DNA of 64,000 nt. Origin: JAHJQZ01 sp963667595. Its GTDB lineage: Bacteria; Pseudomonadota; Alphaproteobacteria; Rhizobiales; Devosiaceae. The notes under the pieces are model-generated. The model was not told the origin of the DNA and did not search any database. It saw only the letters and a list, made by a program, of their open reading frames with translations. The position numbers and the translations under genes were made by a program. Shown piece by piece: positions 44,294 through 53,222 of the stretch. The DNA lies in assembly GCA_963667595.2 (NCBI GenBank), contig CAXXWD010000010.1, forward strand, positions 372,001 through 436,000. The letters are read 5' to 3'. Every line of letters starts with the position of its first letter. Within the stretch, counting starts at the first letter, position 1.

Positions 44294-44606
44294 AGAAAAC
44301 GGTCTTGAGCGGTATCTCCACGGGCGATTTGTCCGGATTGGTTTGCATGATATCGGCCATGTAGGCCCACCATTTCTTCATGACCGGATGGTTGGGAAGC
44401 GCGTCCATCTTGTGATCGGCCGGGCGCGACAACACGCCGAACAGCGTATCGGTTTCCTCGTCGAGATGGATCGAATAGTCCGACACGCCAGCTTCGTGCA
44501 AAAGCGTGACGAGCTCTGGCCAGATTTCGTCGTGCCGGCGCTTGTATTCGTCCGTCATGCCCGGATTGAGCTTCATCTTGAAGGCGTGTAATTCGCGCGG
44601 AGCCAT
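44283..44606 (-). CDS. rhaM: L-rhamnose mutarotase
   Basis: 107 residues from the ATG at 44606 (GGGAGGAC upstream). FKMKLNPGMTDEYKRRHDEIWPE, YSIHLDEETDTLFGVL and the end MKKWWAYMADIMQ are the RhaM hallmarks, including the catalytic His in RRH and Tyr of YSI. It interconverts alpha and beta L-rhamnopyranose in the cytoplasm. It converges with the KdgR-like gene and overlaps its end by 11 bases. Rhamnose released by GH105 from rhamnogalacturonan would be its substrate; the later rhamnose genes are not in the window. Confidence 0.95.
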   Translation of the reverse strand: MAPRELHAFKMKLNPGMTDEYKRRHDEIWPELVTLLHEAGVSDYSIHLDEETDTLFGVLSRPADHKMDALPNHPVMKKWWAYMADIMQTNPDKSPVEIPLKTVFFMK

Positions 44607-44678
44607 GCCGTGTCCTCCCAGACCTGATGGATCATTATTCATAGTCCTCGTTCCGGAACGATCCGGGGTCAAGTCCAG

Positions 44679-45986
44679 TCAGCCGGTAAAACCGGGGATG
44701 GGAAGGCCGAAGACCTGGAGCAACAGAACGACGTTGAGAACAAGAATGATGACGGTGCCGATGATGGCGGCGATATCGATCAGGCGGGAATTGGCGAATT
44801 CGCCCATGATGTTGCGGTCGCGGGTGAACACCACGAGCGCGATCATCGGGATGGGTAGGGCGAAGCTCAGGACGACCTGGCTCATGACCAGGGCCTGAGT
44901 GGTATCGACGCCCAAAAGCACGACGGCAAAGGCCGGCAGCATGGTCACCAGCCGGCGGAACCAGATGGGGATGTGAAAGCCGACGAAGCCCTGCATGATC
45001 ATCTGGCCGGCCATGGTCCCGACCGTCGAGGAAGAGATGCCCGAAGCCATCAGGGAAACCAGAAACACTCCCGCCGCCATGCCACCGAGCAAAGGCACCA
45101 GGGTGTGATAGGCGCTTTCGATTTCGGACACTTCGGTATGGCCGGCATGAAAGGCCGCAGAGGCCATCATGACCATCGCCATATTGACGGCGCCGGCGAC
45201 GGCCAGGGCGATGATGCATTCCCAGTTGGAATAACGCACCAGCCGCCGGCGGTCGCCGTCGTTGCGTGGCGCAACCCGATGCTGGGTCAGCCCCGAATGA
45301 AGATAAAGCGCATGCGGCATGACGGTCGCGCCGATAATGCCCACGGCAATGGTGAGGGCGGCCATGTCTGGCAACGATGGCACAACCATGCCGGCAGCGG
45401 CGCTGCCCCAGTCGACCGGCGCCACGAACATTTCAAGGATGTAGCAGATGCCGATCAACGCCACGAGGCCGGTGATGATCAGCTCCATTGGCCGGAACCC
45501 GCGCCCGGCGAAAAACAGGATCCCGTAGGTCACGACGGCCGTGGCGAACATGCCGTAGATGAGTGGCATCTGGAACAAGAGGGCCAGGCCGATGGCGCCG
45601 CCGAGAAATTCCGCCAGATCGGTGGCCATGGCCGCCACTTCGCTGATGATCCACATGGTGTAGCGAACCAGTGGCGGGAAGCGGTTGCGGCACATTTCGG
45701 CGAGATTGCGTCCGGTGACGATACCGAGCTTGGCCGAAAGCGCCTGGAACAGCATGGCGATGAGATTGGCCAGCACCACGATCCAGAGCAGCGAATAGCC
45801 GTAGCCCGAGCCCGCCTGAATGTTCGTAGCGAAATTGCCCGGGTCCATATAGGCGATCGAGGCGATCACCGCCGGCCCGGCAAACAAGAGGAACGAGCGC
45901 GGCCCCCTGCGACGCCCCTCAAGCACTTCCCGGATCTTGAAATCCGTCTTTTCGGACAGGGTCTGGCGCGACACCTTGCTCACCAC
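44679..45986 (-). CDS. mntH: Nramp family divalent metal transporter (MntH-like)
   Basis: 435 residues, eleven predicted helices. YMDPGNFATN in helix 1 and MPHALYLHSG in helix 6 are the metal-site motifs (Asp and Asn; Met and His), so Mn2+/Fe2+ import driven by protons is expected. The start is GTG at 45986, with a second GTG directly after it. An extended -10 element lies just upstream and implies a very short leader. I see no riboswitch or clear MntR/Mur box. Confidence 0.95.
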   Translation of the reverse strand: MVSKVSRQTLSEKTDFKIREVLEGRRRGPRSFLLFAGPAVIASIAYMDPGNFATNIQAGSGYGYSLLWIVVLANLIAMLFQALSAKLGIVTGRNLAEMCRNRFPPLVRYTMWIISEVAAMATDLAEFLGGAIGLALLFQMPLIYGMFATAVVTYGILFFAGRGFRPMELIITGLVALIGICYILEMFVAPVDWGSAAAGMVVPSLPDMAALTIAVGIIGATVMPHALYLHSGLTQHRVAPRNDGDRRRLVRYSNWECIIALAVAGAVNMAMVMMASAAFHAGHTEVSEIESAYHTLVPLLGGMAAGVFLVSLMASGISSSTVGTMAGQMIMQGFVGFHIPIWFRRLVTMLPAFAVVLLGVDTTQALVMSQVVLSFALPIPMIALVVFTRDRNIMGEFANSRLIDIAAIIGTVIILVLNVVLLLQVFGLPIPGFTG

Positions 45987-46007
45987 TCAGAACTGTTGGC
46001 TGTCGGG

Positions 46008-46016
46008 ATTATAGCA
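46008..46016 (-). promoter_or_regulatory. Extended -10 promoter of mntH
   Basis: On the minus strand the sequence reads TTTGCTATAATCCC: a perfect TATAAT (46013-46008) with TGC in front, i.e. an extended -10. Transcription would start around 46001, leaving about 15 bases before the GTG. The region 46017-46307 further upstream has no gene. Confidence 0.55.
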
Positions 46017-46307
46017 AATAACAGACACATCCTCCGACCCTGCAACGATGTGTCGGCGGCAAGGCTCCAGGTGGGACCCGAGAAAAACGCGTATCCGAAA
46101 ATCTTCTTCCCATTCTTTAGGAATGAGCCATATCGCTTTGTCAATCGCATGAATTCCCTGTTGCCAACACGGCCCGTTTCTCATCCATGGTCCATGCGAG
46201 ACGAGGAATCGGATGCCCTCTTTTCGCAAACTATGTATTTACCACTTCTTAATGCAATTAAGACCTATTTGCAATATGTGGATGATGAGGCAGATCGCAG
46301 GTTTTGG

Positions 46308-46452
46308 AGTGTTTTCAGGCGAAGTGGGTACCGGTTCGCCGATTCGAGTGAAGAGGATCAGAAAACAGTCCAGTGGACTGTTTTCCCGATGAACACGCCA
46401 TAACAAGAAGAGAGAGCAGATCACCCGATTCAATTAAAACGTGATCTGCTCT
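46308..46452 (-). repeat. Interspersed repeat, copy B (145 bp)
   Basis: Inverse-orientation copy of 13627-13773 with only about five differences, including CAGTTG/AATTG near one end and an A/G in the CGAA-CGG block. It contains the same perfect hairpin (46361-46371 with 46375-46385). It lies between mntH and the end of the agl-type operon. Confidence 0.85.
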
Positions 46453-46495
46453 AGCCGCAACGGTTCTTGATCCAACCTCAACACACCTCTTTGCG

Positions 46496-46650
46496 TCGTC
46501 CCGGTGCTTGACACCGGGAACTACTCGCCTCGGTATTTACTCAGGTACAAATGATTTGCTCTTCTTGTCCCGTTCTCTGCGCGGGATGAGTAGAGATGCA
46601 AGCACGCGCACTTTTGTTCTTTGCGCCGCGAGTAGACCCCGCGATCAAGT
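46496..46650. repeat. Short CCCGGTGTCAAG / CCGCGATCAAG palindromes
   Basis: CCCGGTG-CTTGA-CACCGGG near 46500-46520 and CCCCGCGA-TCAAG-TCGCGGGG near 46637-46658 are perfect small hairpins. Similar elements are at 54607-54626 and 54757-54784. Such hairpins are abundant between alphaproteobacterial genes. No gene is seen between 46453 and 46856. Confidence 0.5.
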
Positions 46651-46856
46651 CGCGGGGTGACACTGTTGTGGTGTGAGCGCATGGCAACACGTCAAGCCAA
46701 GGCGTTTCCGGGACAGGTGGATACCGGTTATTCGTCCGCAAGTCCGACAGCGGTCAAGGCAGATGACCGCCGGCCTGAAAAGTGGCAGGTCCCTGCCCCG
46801 AAGGCATCGCACCCGCCCGCGTTGTCTCCTTTGAAACAGCCGCGATACGGCGCGTC

Positions 46857-47912
46857 TCAGGCGGTCACGACAAGCCCGTTTTCGTCGAACACGTGGACAT
46901 CTTCCCGGGCGAATTTCAGCCCCACCACGTCGCCGGCCTTGCGATCGGCATGCCCGACGATCCGGACGGTGAAAAGCCCGACATCCGGCACCGCGACATA
47001 GGCGTAACTGTCGGAGCCGAGATGTTCCATCACTTCGATTTCGCCTGACAACACCCCCTCGCCCGGCTCGGTCAAGGCGATCCCTTCCGGGCGGACGCCA
47101 AGCTTGGCCACGGCTTGCGGAAACGTGCCGAAACCAGCTTCGACCCCGTTTTTGAAGACCAGTTCCTCTTTTTCGACATGTGCCGAAACAACGTTCATCT
47201 TCGGCGAGCCGATGAACTGGGCAACGAAGAGATTGGCCGGATGACGATAAAGATCGAGCGGCGAGCCGATCTGCTCGATCACTCCGGACTGCAACACGAC
47301 AATCTTGTCGGCCAGGGTCATGGCCTCGGTCTGGTCGTGGGTCACGTAGACCATGGTCGCCTTGAGGGCCTGGTGCAGCTTGGCGATTTCGAGGCGCATC
47401 TCGACCCGAAGCGCCGCATCGAGATTGGAGAGCGGTTCGTCGAACAGGAACGCGCTCGGTTCCCGAACGATGGCCCGGCCGATGGCGACGCGCTGACGCT
47501 GCCCGCCGGAAAGCTCTTTGGGCTTTCTATCGAGATAGGGCTCGAGCTTCAGCGTTTCGGCCGCCTTGTTGACCTTCTCGATGATCTCGGCTTTCGGCGC
47601 GTGCGCGACCGTCAGGCCGAATCCCATGTTCTCGCGAACCGTCTTGTGCGGATAAAGCGCGTAGGACTGGAAGACCATCGACAACCCGCGTTCGGCCGGC
47701 GGCTTGCCTGTCACATCGTCACCGTCGATGAGGATCTGGCCGGCGCTGGCTTCCTCAAGGCCGGAAATCAGCCGCAGCAGGGTCGATTTTCCACAGCCCG
47801 ACGGCCCGACGAAGATGATGAGCTCGCCCTCCTCGATGGTCAGATCGATACCTTTGATAACATCGAGGGTACCGAAGGACTTGTAGACATTCCTGAGTTC
47901 GATCTTTCCCAT
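46857..47912 (-). CDS. Sugar ABC transporter ATPase (UgpC/AglK class)
   Basis: 351 residues. Walker A GPSGCGKST, signature LSGGQRQRVAIGRAI, Walker B FLFDEPLSNLD, H-loop YVTHDQTEAM, and a TOBE end with LGVRPEGIAL. GAGGGG precedes its ATG. Last gene of the LacI-headed operon, in the position of aglK in the rhizobial aglEFGAK operon. Confidence 0.94.
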   Translation of the reverse strand: MGKIELRNVYKSFGTLDVIKGIDLTIEEGELIIFVGPSGCGKSTLLRLISGLEEASAGQILIDGDDVTGKPPAERGLSMVFQSYALYPHKTVRENMGFGLTVAHAPKAEIIEKVNKAAETLKLEPYLDRKPKELSGGQRQRVAIGRAIVREPSAFLFDEPLSNLDAALRVEMRLEIAKLHQALKATMVYVTHDQTEAMTLADKIVVLQSGVIEQIGSPLDLYRHPANLFVAQFIGSPKMNVVSAHVEKEELVFKNGVEAGFGTFPQAVAKLGVRPEGIALTEPGEGVLSGEIEVMEHLGSDSYAYVAVPDVGLFTVRIVGHADRKAGDVVGLKFAREDVHVFDENGLVVTA

Positions 47913-47924
47913 GGTCTTGTCCCC

Positions 47925-49217
47925 TCAGTTCCCCAGTTCTTCCGGCAGCGGCGTGGCCCATGCGAGCCACATCGAGGCGGTCCACGAAAAGGCGTCGCCG
48001 CCGCCGCCGCGCCCGGTCAACGGGCAGAAATATTCGTAAAATCCCGTCTCCGCGATCAGCGTACGGGTGTGGTTGCGGATGGTTTCGGAGAGCTGCGCAT
48101 AGCCGTTGCGCATCAACCCATCGGCGATCATCCAGTTGACGATGGCCCAGACCGGACCGCGCCAGTAGCGAATGGAATCGAATAAGGGATTGCCCGGATC
48201 GAAGCTCGGGACAGAATAGGTCACCCGTTTCTGCCAGTCGGCGAGCAGCGCCACCATCTTTTCCGCCCGCGCCGCATGAACCTCGCCGGCATAAAAGGCC
48301 AGCCACGAACCGGCGCTGAGATCCTCGGCCTGCCGCTTTTTTCTGAGATCGAGCGACACGTAGCCCATAAGATCTTCGGTCCACAGCGCCTCGAAACCCT
48401 GTTCCAGCCTTCTGGCGCGGGTCTCGGCCCGCCGGGCGATATCGGGCCTGCCGACCGCATCGGCCAGCCAGCACAGATCATGTTCCGCGCGACGCAAAAT
48501 GGCGTTCATACCGACATCGGCAACCCAGAACGGGCTCATCGCAGCGATCTTTTCGTCGTCCCAGCCGTTTTCGCTGCCGAACTGCACCAGCGCCATGTAG
48601 CGATCGTAATCCACCTTTTTCGGTCGCTGGTCGGCATCGACATGCTGGGTGTCACGACGCTGATAGGCGCCGACGCGGGATGTATCGACCACTGAAAGCG
48701 GGGCGTCCCAGTCCGGCAGGTTGTCCCGGCCACTCTCCCAGGGGTGGATGATGGCAACGAGCCCCCTGCCCTCGGGATCGCGCGCGTCGGCGAACCATTG
48801 ATGCCAGCGATCAAGCCGTTCAACCAATGCAACGGCCCGCTCGGGTCCTTTGTTGTCGGGATGAGTGAACAGGCGCCTGACGATGGTGGCGACCACCGGC
48901 GGCTGGGTGATGCCGGAGGTGCGCGGCGTACGGTTGGTGCCCCATTTGTCGGGCCCCGGGAAATAGCCCTCGTCATCCTTCCAGAAGATGATGTGCGGCA
49001 CCATGCCCGTGTCCCACTGGGCGCTCATCAGCGTCTCGACTTCGGTCCAGGCGCGATCGAGGTCAAAACTGGAAATCCCCAGTGCCACCAGAGCCGAATC
49101 CCAGTTCCACTGGAAGGGATAGAGCCCCTTGGTCGGAATGGTGTAGCCGCCCCGGTCGTTATCCTTGAGGATGGCGCGGGCCTTTTCGTCCAGAGCCGCT
49201 TTTCTTTGAGTATCCAC
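47925..49217 (-). CDS. GH63/MGH-like glycoside hydrolase
   Basis: 430 residues, no signal peptide, (alpha/alpha)6 barrel. PFQWNWDSALVALG near the start, MSAQWDTGMVPHIIFW, GITQPPVV, IHPWESGRDN and YWRGPVWAIVNWMI near the end are the motifs of bacterial GH63-type mannosylglycerate/glucosylglycerate hydrolases. It would split an imported glycoside in the cytoplasm. The GTG start follows AGGTGAA closely. It takes the place of the alpha-glucosidase AglA in an otherwise agl-like operon, which suggests a compatible-solute glycoside or related alpha-glucoside as substrate. Confidence 0.8.
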   Translation of the reverse strand: MDTQRKAALDEKARAILKDNDRGGYTIPTKGLYPFQWNWDSALVALGISSFDLDRAWTEVETLMSAQWDTGMVPHIIFWKDDEGYFPGPDKWGTNRTPRTSGITQPPVVATIVRRLFTHPDNKGPERAVALVERLDRWHQWFADARDPEGRGLVAIIHPWESGRDNLPDWDAPLSVVDTSRVGAYQRRDTQHVDADQRPKKVDYDRYMALVQFGSENGWDDEKIAAMSPFWVADVGMNAILRRAEHDLCWLADAVGRPDIARRAETRARRLEQGFEALWTEDLMGYVSLDLRKKRQAEDLSAGSWLAFYAGEVHAARAEKMVALLADWQKRVTYSVPSFDPGNPLFDSIRYWRGPVWAIVNWMIADGLMRNGYAQLSETIRNHTRTLIAETGFYEYFCPLTGRGGGGDAFSWTASMWLAWATPLPEELGN

Positions 49218-49222
49218 TTCAC

Positions 49223-50452
49223 CTAACCCTTTACGCTACCGGCCGTCAGCCCGCTCACCAGGAAACGTTCGAACCACAAAAAGATCACCAGGATCGGCAC
49301 GGTCGCCACCACGGCGCCCGCCATGAGATATTGACGCGGCACTTCGGAGGAATTGAGCGAAACGACGCCGCGCGACAGGGTGAAAATGCCCGGATCGTCG
49401 AGGAACATGAAGGCGAAGAGGAACTCGTTCCAGGCGATCATGAACACATAAAGCGAGACCGAAGCCAGCGCCGGCAGGGCGAGCGGCAGGGTGATCTTGA
49501 AGATCACCCCGATGCGGTTGAGCCCGTCCATGAGCCCGGCTTCTTCCAGCTCCGCCGGAAGCCCGCGGAAATAGCCCTGCAGCATGTAGAGCGCCACCGG
49601 CACCGTCGTCGCGGGATAAACGATGAGCAGCCCGGCAAGGGTGTTGCGCAAACCCATCTGGGAAAACACGGAGTAAAGCGGAATGACCAGAACGATGGCC
49701 GGCACCATGTATATCAAAAGGATCGACTGGGAAAGGAAAGCCTGCCCGGGGAACCGCAACCGCGCCACGGCATAGGCGCCGGGGATGGAAAAAGCCAGCG
49801 TGATCAAGACCGTCGCCACCGAGACGATGGACGAGATCAAAAGGAACTGGCCGAAATTGAACTCGGTGAAGAGCTTCACATAGGAAACCATCAGGTTTCC
49901 GGCGCCCTTGGATAAATCAATGCTGAGATCCAGCGGATTGAGCAGCAATTCCTGCTGGGTTTTGAAGCTCGTCATCACCATGACGTAGAAGGGCAAAACC
50001 ACGATGATGGTGAAAAAGATGAACCCGAGCCCCTTGAGCACGCGCACCAGCATGACCTCGATCGTGTAGCGCTTGAGCATGCCGGCACTGAGATCGTGGA
50101 GAACGGCGCGGTTGGCAAAGGTCAGCGCCGCCCCGATCAGCGCGACGGTCAGGGTCTGTGCCATCGGCGCCACTGTGAAGGGCTGCGAGAACGGCAACAT
50201 GGACGAGGCGAGCATCAAAACGATGATGCCCAAAACAAAAGCCGCCAAATAAAGCGCCGCAGTGCGCAACGCGCGCGGGCGGATCATCACCAGAGCCGCA
50301 TTGGCGGCGCCGGCCAGGGCGCCGGCAGCGACGACCGGCGTGGCCGGCAGGCCGGTAACCAGCGTCAGCGATATGCCGGCGACGCCGGACGCGATGGCGC
50401 CCCAGAGCGCGCCGCTGAAAACGCCGAGAACGATACCGGTTCCGTAACGCAT
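49223..50452 (-). CDS. ABC permease (MalG type) with four extra N-terminal helices
   Basis: 409 residues, some 120 longer than most MalG-like permeases. Residues 1-120 contain about four hydrophobic segments (about 5-28, 34-56, 62-84, 95-115) with no family motif. The regular permease starts near 130 and has LPFYVMVMTSFKTQQELL and the loop EEAGLMDGLNRIGVIFKITLPLALPA. It starts one base after the upstream permease stop. Extended MalG partners occur in agl-type transporters (AglG is also long), so this may be a subfamily trait rather than a fusion error. Confidence 0.9.
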   Translation of the reverse strand: MRYGTGIVLGVFSGALWGAIASGVAGISLTLVTGLPATPVVAAGALAGAANAALVMIRPRALRTAALYLAAFVLGIIVLMLASSMLPFSQPFTVAPMAQTLTVALIGAALTFANRAVLHDLSAGMLKRYTIEVMLVRVLKGLGFIFFTIIVVLPFYVMVMTSFKTQQELLLNPLDLSIDLSKGAGNLMVSYVKLFTEFNFGQFLLISSIVSVATVLITLAFSIPGAYAVARLRFPGQAFLSQSILLIYMVPAIVLVIPLYSVFSQMGLRNTLAGLLIVYPATTVPVALYMLQGYFRGLPAELEEAGLMDGLNRIGVIFKITLPLALPALASVSLYVFMIAWNEFLFAFMFLDDPGIFTLSRGVVSLNSSEVPRQYLMAGAVVATVPILVIFLWFERFLVSGLTAGSVKG

Positions 50453-50453
50453 G

Positions 50454-51752
50454 TCAGGACTCCTCGCGATAAAGGAAGCGGAAATAGGTGAGCGAGAAGA
50501 TCAGAAGCGCGATGAAGATCACCACCGCCACGGCGGCGCCCGCCCCGAGATTGGAAAGGGCAAAGCCCTGTTCGTACACATCGACCGTGAGGGTGCGCGT
50601 GCCCGCCGCGCCGCCGGTTAGAAGGAAGATGTCGTCGAACTTGTTGAAGGTCCAGATGAAGCGCAACAGGAACAGGGTCGAAAGGATGCCCATCAACTGA
50701 GGCAGCGAGATGTGCCAGAACTGCTGGAGCGGGGTCGCCCCGTCGACCTCGGCCGCTTCGTACATGTCCGAAGAAATGGATTGCATGCGCGCCAGGATGA
50801 AAAGGAACGACAGGGGGAAATAGCGCCAGGCTTCGAAGGCGATGACAGTTGCCAGCGCCACCGGGAAATTGAAGGTTATGCCGAACAGATCGACCGGCAC
50901 GGCACGGGTGCCGAAGAAATTGACCCCCTCTCCCATACCCATTCGTCCGAGAATGGCATTGAACGTCCCCGAGAATGGATCGAGCAGGATGAGCCAGGTA
51001 AAAGCCACCGCGATGACCGGCGCGACATAGGGGAACAGGAACAGGCCTCGTAAAACCGAGCGTCCCGGAAATTTGGTATTCAAAAGCTGCGCCGCGAACA
51101 GCCCGAGGATCATCGCGCCGAGCGTGCCGAAAATCGTGTAGGCAAGCGTCGTCCACAGCACCACCCAGAATTCGCGGCTGTCGAAAATGCGCGCGAAATT
51201 GTCGAAGGTGAATTCGTTGTTGAGCAACACGTTGCTGGCCGTGCCGGTAATGGAGGGTTCGCTGTCGCGCGGCGTGACCGGATCGGCGGCGAAAGCTTCG
51301 CTCGCCACGGCCGTCAGCTCGATATCCTGGCGTTCTCCGCCTTCGAGCGTACCCAATGTGCAGTTCAGATCGGCACCCGAAACGGCACAGCGCGGATCGG
51401 GATCGACAAGCGTGACGCCCGCGGGCAGCGTGTCGGAAAAACTGATGTCGCTGATCGGATAGGATTGCGAGGAATTGCGCACCCTGTAGCGGATGGTGAA
51501 CGGTTCGCCCGCAACACTCATGTCACCGCGCACGCGTTCGGAAATGATCGGTGTCGGCGCGCGCAGATCGGACAGTTCGATCGGCTTCACCGAAATCCAG
51601 AAATTGGCCAGAAGCGGTAAAAGCACGATGGCCAGAACGATGAGAAAAGTGGGCAGCAGCATGGTCAGGGCAAGCCCCGCCTCGCGTTTTGCCATTGGCC
51701 CGAGGCCGCGACGCGAACCCGGCTCGACGGAAGTCTGTCCAGTTATGGCCAT
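50454..51752 (-). CDS. ABC permease (MalF type) with an inserted extracytoplasmic DUF11-like domain
   Basis: 432 residues. The first helix (about 26-50) is followed by some 110 extra residues before the usual FTFDNFARIF-DSREFW segment (181-196). The insert (about 60-160) has alternating beta strands and the text FSDTLPAGVTLVDPDP, then CTLGTLEGGE, like the DUF11 Ig-like repeat of surface proteins; Cys122 and Cys131 could form a disulfide. The rest is a normal permease with EAAEVDGATPLQQFWHISLPQL. The insert would face the periplasm and could touch the binding protein, as the P2 loop does in MalF. Confidence 0.9.
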   Translation of the reverse strand: MAITGQTSVEPGSRRGLGPMAKREAGLALTMLLPTFLIVLAIVLLPLLANFWISVKPIELSDLRAPTPIISERVRGDMSVAGEPFTIRYRVRNSSQSYPISDISFSDTLPAGVTLVDPDPRCAVSGADLNCTLGTLEGGERQDIELTAVASEAFAADPVTPRDSEPSITGTASNVLLNNEFTFDNFARIFDSREFWVVLWTTLAYTIFGTLGAMILGLFAAQLLNTKFPGRSVLRGLFLFPYVAPVIAVAFTWLILLDPFSGTFNAILGRMGMGEGVNFFGTRAVPVDLFGITFNFPVALATVIAFEAWRYFPLSFLFILARMQSISSDMYEAAEVDGATPLQQFWHISLPQLMGILSTLFLLRFIWTFNKFDDIFLLTGGAAGTRTLTVDVYEQGFALSNLGAGAAVAVVIFIALLIFSLTYFRFLYREES

Positions 51753-51778
51753 TGCTGTTGCCCTTATGAGGATAAGGC

Positions 51779-51805
51779 ACGGGCGGAGCCTTCTGCCCCG
51801 CCCGT
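51779..51805 (-). other. Intercistronic hairpin between SBP and permease genes
   Basis: ACGGGCGGA and its complement in CCGCCCGT pair around GCCTTCTGC, between the SBP stop (51819) and permease start (51752). Same placement as the hairpin at 40734-40755. Confidence 0.55.
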
Positions 51806-51818
51806 TCCGTCAGGGAGG

Positions 51819-53162
51819 TCAGTCGATCTTGGCGATCTCTTCGTTGATGAGATCGGCGGTGGCATCCACATCCCGCTCGCCGTCGATGAATTCGCGCACG
51901 AGACGGTTGATTTCCTTGGAGGCGATGATCTTGGACGCCGTGGCGAGCTGGCCTTCGGCCACGCCCCAGCGGCTTGCCGTGTCCAGCCCGGAGACGATGT
52001 CGGTGATCACCTCAGGCGCATAGAGATCGGCAAGCGGCGCCTTGCGGTCGACGCCGACCGGCAGAGTCGACCATTCCTTGACGAACTTCTCCGGATCGTC
52101 TGGCGTGCCGCGACGGATCGGGAACTTGCCTTCCGGCGCGATCGACAGCGTCTGGGTGTAGCCCTCGTCCATCGAGAACTTGACGAAAGCCTCGGCGGCG
52201 TCGGTATCGGCGTCGGTGGTGATTCCGAAATGGTTGATCGAGGCCCAGGCGGCGCCATCCGGATTGGACGGACCGGAGAACCGAGTGACGACGCCGGTCA
52301 GCGAGGCCAGTTCGGTCGAGGTCGGATCATCGTTGATGGTCGGCGGGTTGCTGTCACGCAAACCGGCCAGTTCGTCGAGGATGAAGGGCGACCAGATCGT
52401 CATCGCCGCCTTGCCGGCGAAATAGACCTCGCGCGCCTGCAGCCAATAGAGGTCACCCGGAGGCGACGCCTTGGCCAGACCTTTATAGAAATTGAGCGCT
52501 TCGACGAGCTTGGCCTTGTCGAACCCGACGCTGCCGTCCGGCTGGATCGGCGTGGCGCCGTCGGCAAGGAAGACATGCTCGACCACCTGGCTCATGAAGT
52601 CGTCGTCCACCTTGGTTGGCGCGACGAAGCCATACATGTCGGGCGGATTGCCCAAAGCGGCGATGGCCGCCTCGATATTGGCATAGCTGTCCGGTGCGGC
52701 AAGGCCGGCCTTTTCGAACAGGTCTTTCCTGTAAATGACCATCTGGGTCCAGCCGTCGGACGGCACGGCGGCGGTTTCGCCACCGAAATTGACGAGGTTC
52801 AGGGCGCCCGACGCGAAGGTGGCGCGGCCGAGATCCTCGACGACCGCATCATTCGCTTCGGTGTCGAGAATGCCGGCTTCTGCCCAAGGCAACACATAGG
52901 ACAACGGCAGATAGATGACATCGGGCAAATCGCCCGCGGCAAAGGCGGCGGTGGCGCGGGTGTTGAGGTCGCTTTCGGTGACCGGAATGACATCGACAGA
53001 GATGCCGGATTTGGCTTCGAACTCGGCGGCCATGGCTTCCTGCTTGGCCAGGCGGTCGGGTTGCTCCTCGGTCGTCCAGAAGCTTAGCTGCGCACTGGCA
53101 AGCGACGTCGACAGCAACAGGCTCGTCGCCGTCAGCGCCAGAATTTTCGGCAAATGTCCCAT
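51819..53162 (-). CDS. Sugar ABC transporter substrate-binding protein (agl-like locus)
   Basis: 447 residues, family 1 SBP. Sec signal MGHLPKILALTATSLLLSTSLASA, mature start LSFWTTEEQPDRLAKQEAMAAEFEAKSG. DLPDVIYLPLSYVLPWAEAG and VPSDGWTQMVIYRKDLFEKAGL are typical of alpha-glucoside and related SBPs. GGGAGG precedes its ATG. It lies directly after the LacI gene and before two unusual permeases. Confidence 0.92.
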   Translation of the reverse strand: MGHLPKILALTATSLLLSTSLASAQLSFWTTEEQPDRLAKQEAMAAEFEAKSGISVDVIPVTESDLNTRATAAFAAGDLPDVIYLPLSYVLPWAEAGILDTEANDAVVEDLGRATFASGALNLVNFGGETAAVPSDGWTQMVIYRKDLFEKAGLAAPDSYANIEAAIAALGNPPDMYGFVAPTKVDDDFMSQVVEHVFLADGATPIQPDGSVGFDKAKLVEALNFYKGLAKASPPGDLYWLQAREVYFAGKAAMTIWSPFILDELAGLRDSNPPTINDDPTSTELASLTGVVTRFSGPSNPDGAAWASINHFGITTDADTDAAEAFVKFSMDEGYTQTLSIAPEGKFPIRRGTPDDPEKFVKEWSTLPVGVDRKAPLADLYAPEVITDIVSGLDTASRWGVAEGQLATASKIIASKEINRLVREFIDGERDVDATADLINEEIAKID

Positions 53163-53222
53163 ATTATCCTCCCTTATGGATTCCTGGAGCCAGGCACTTC
53201 GCTCAAAACGAAACGACCAGCC

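Noticed and set aside
45987..46240. Manganese (yybP-ykoY) riboswitch before mntH
   Set aside because: The TATAAT element lies only about 20 bases before the start codon, leaving no room for an aptamer, and the conserved core is not seen.
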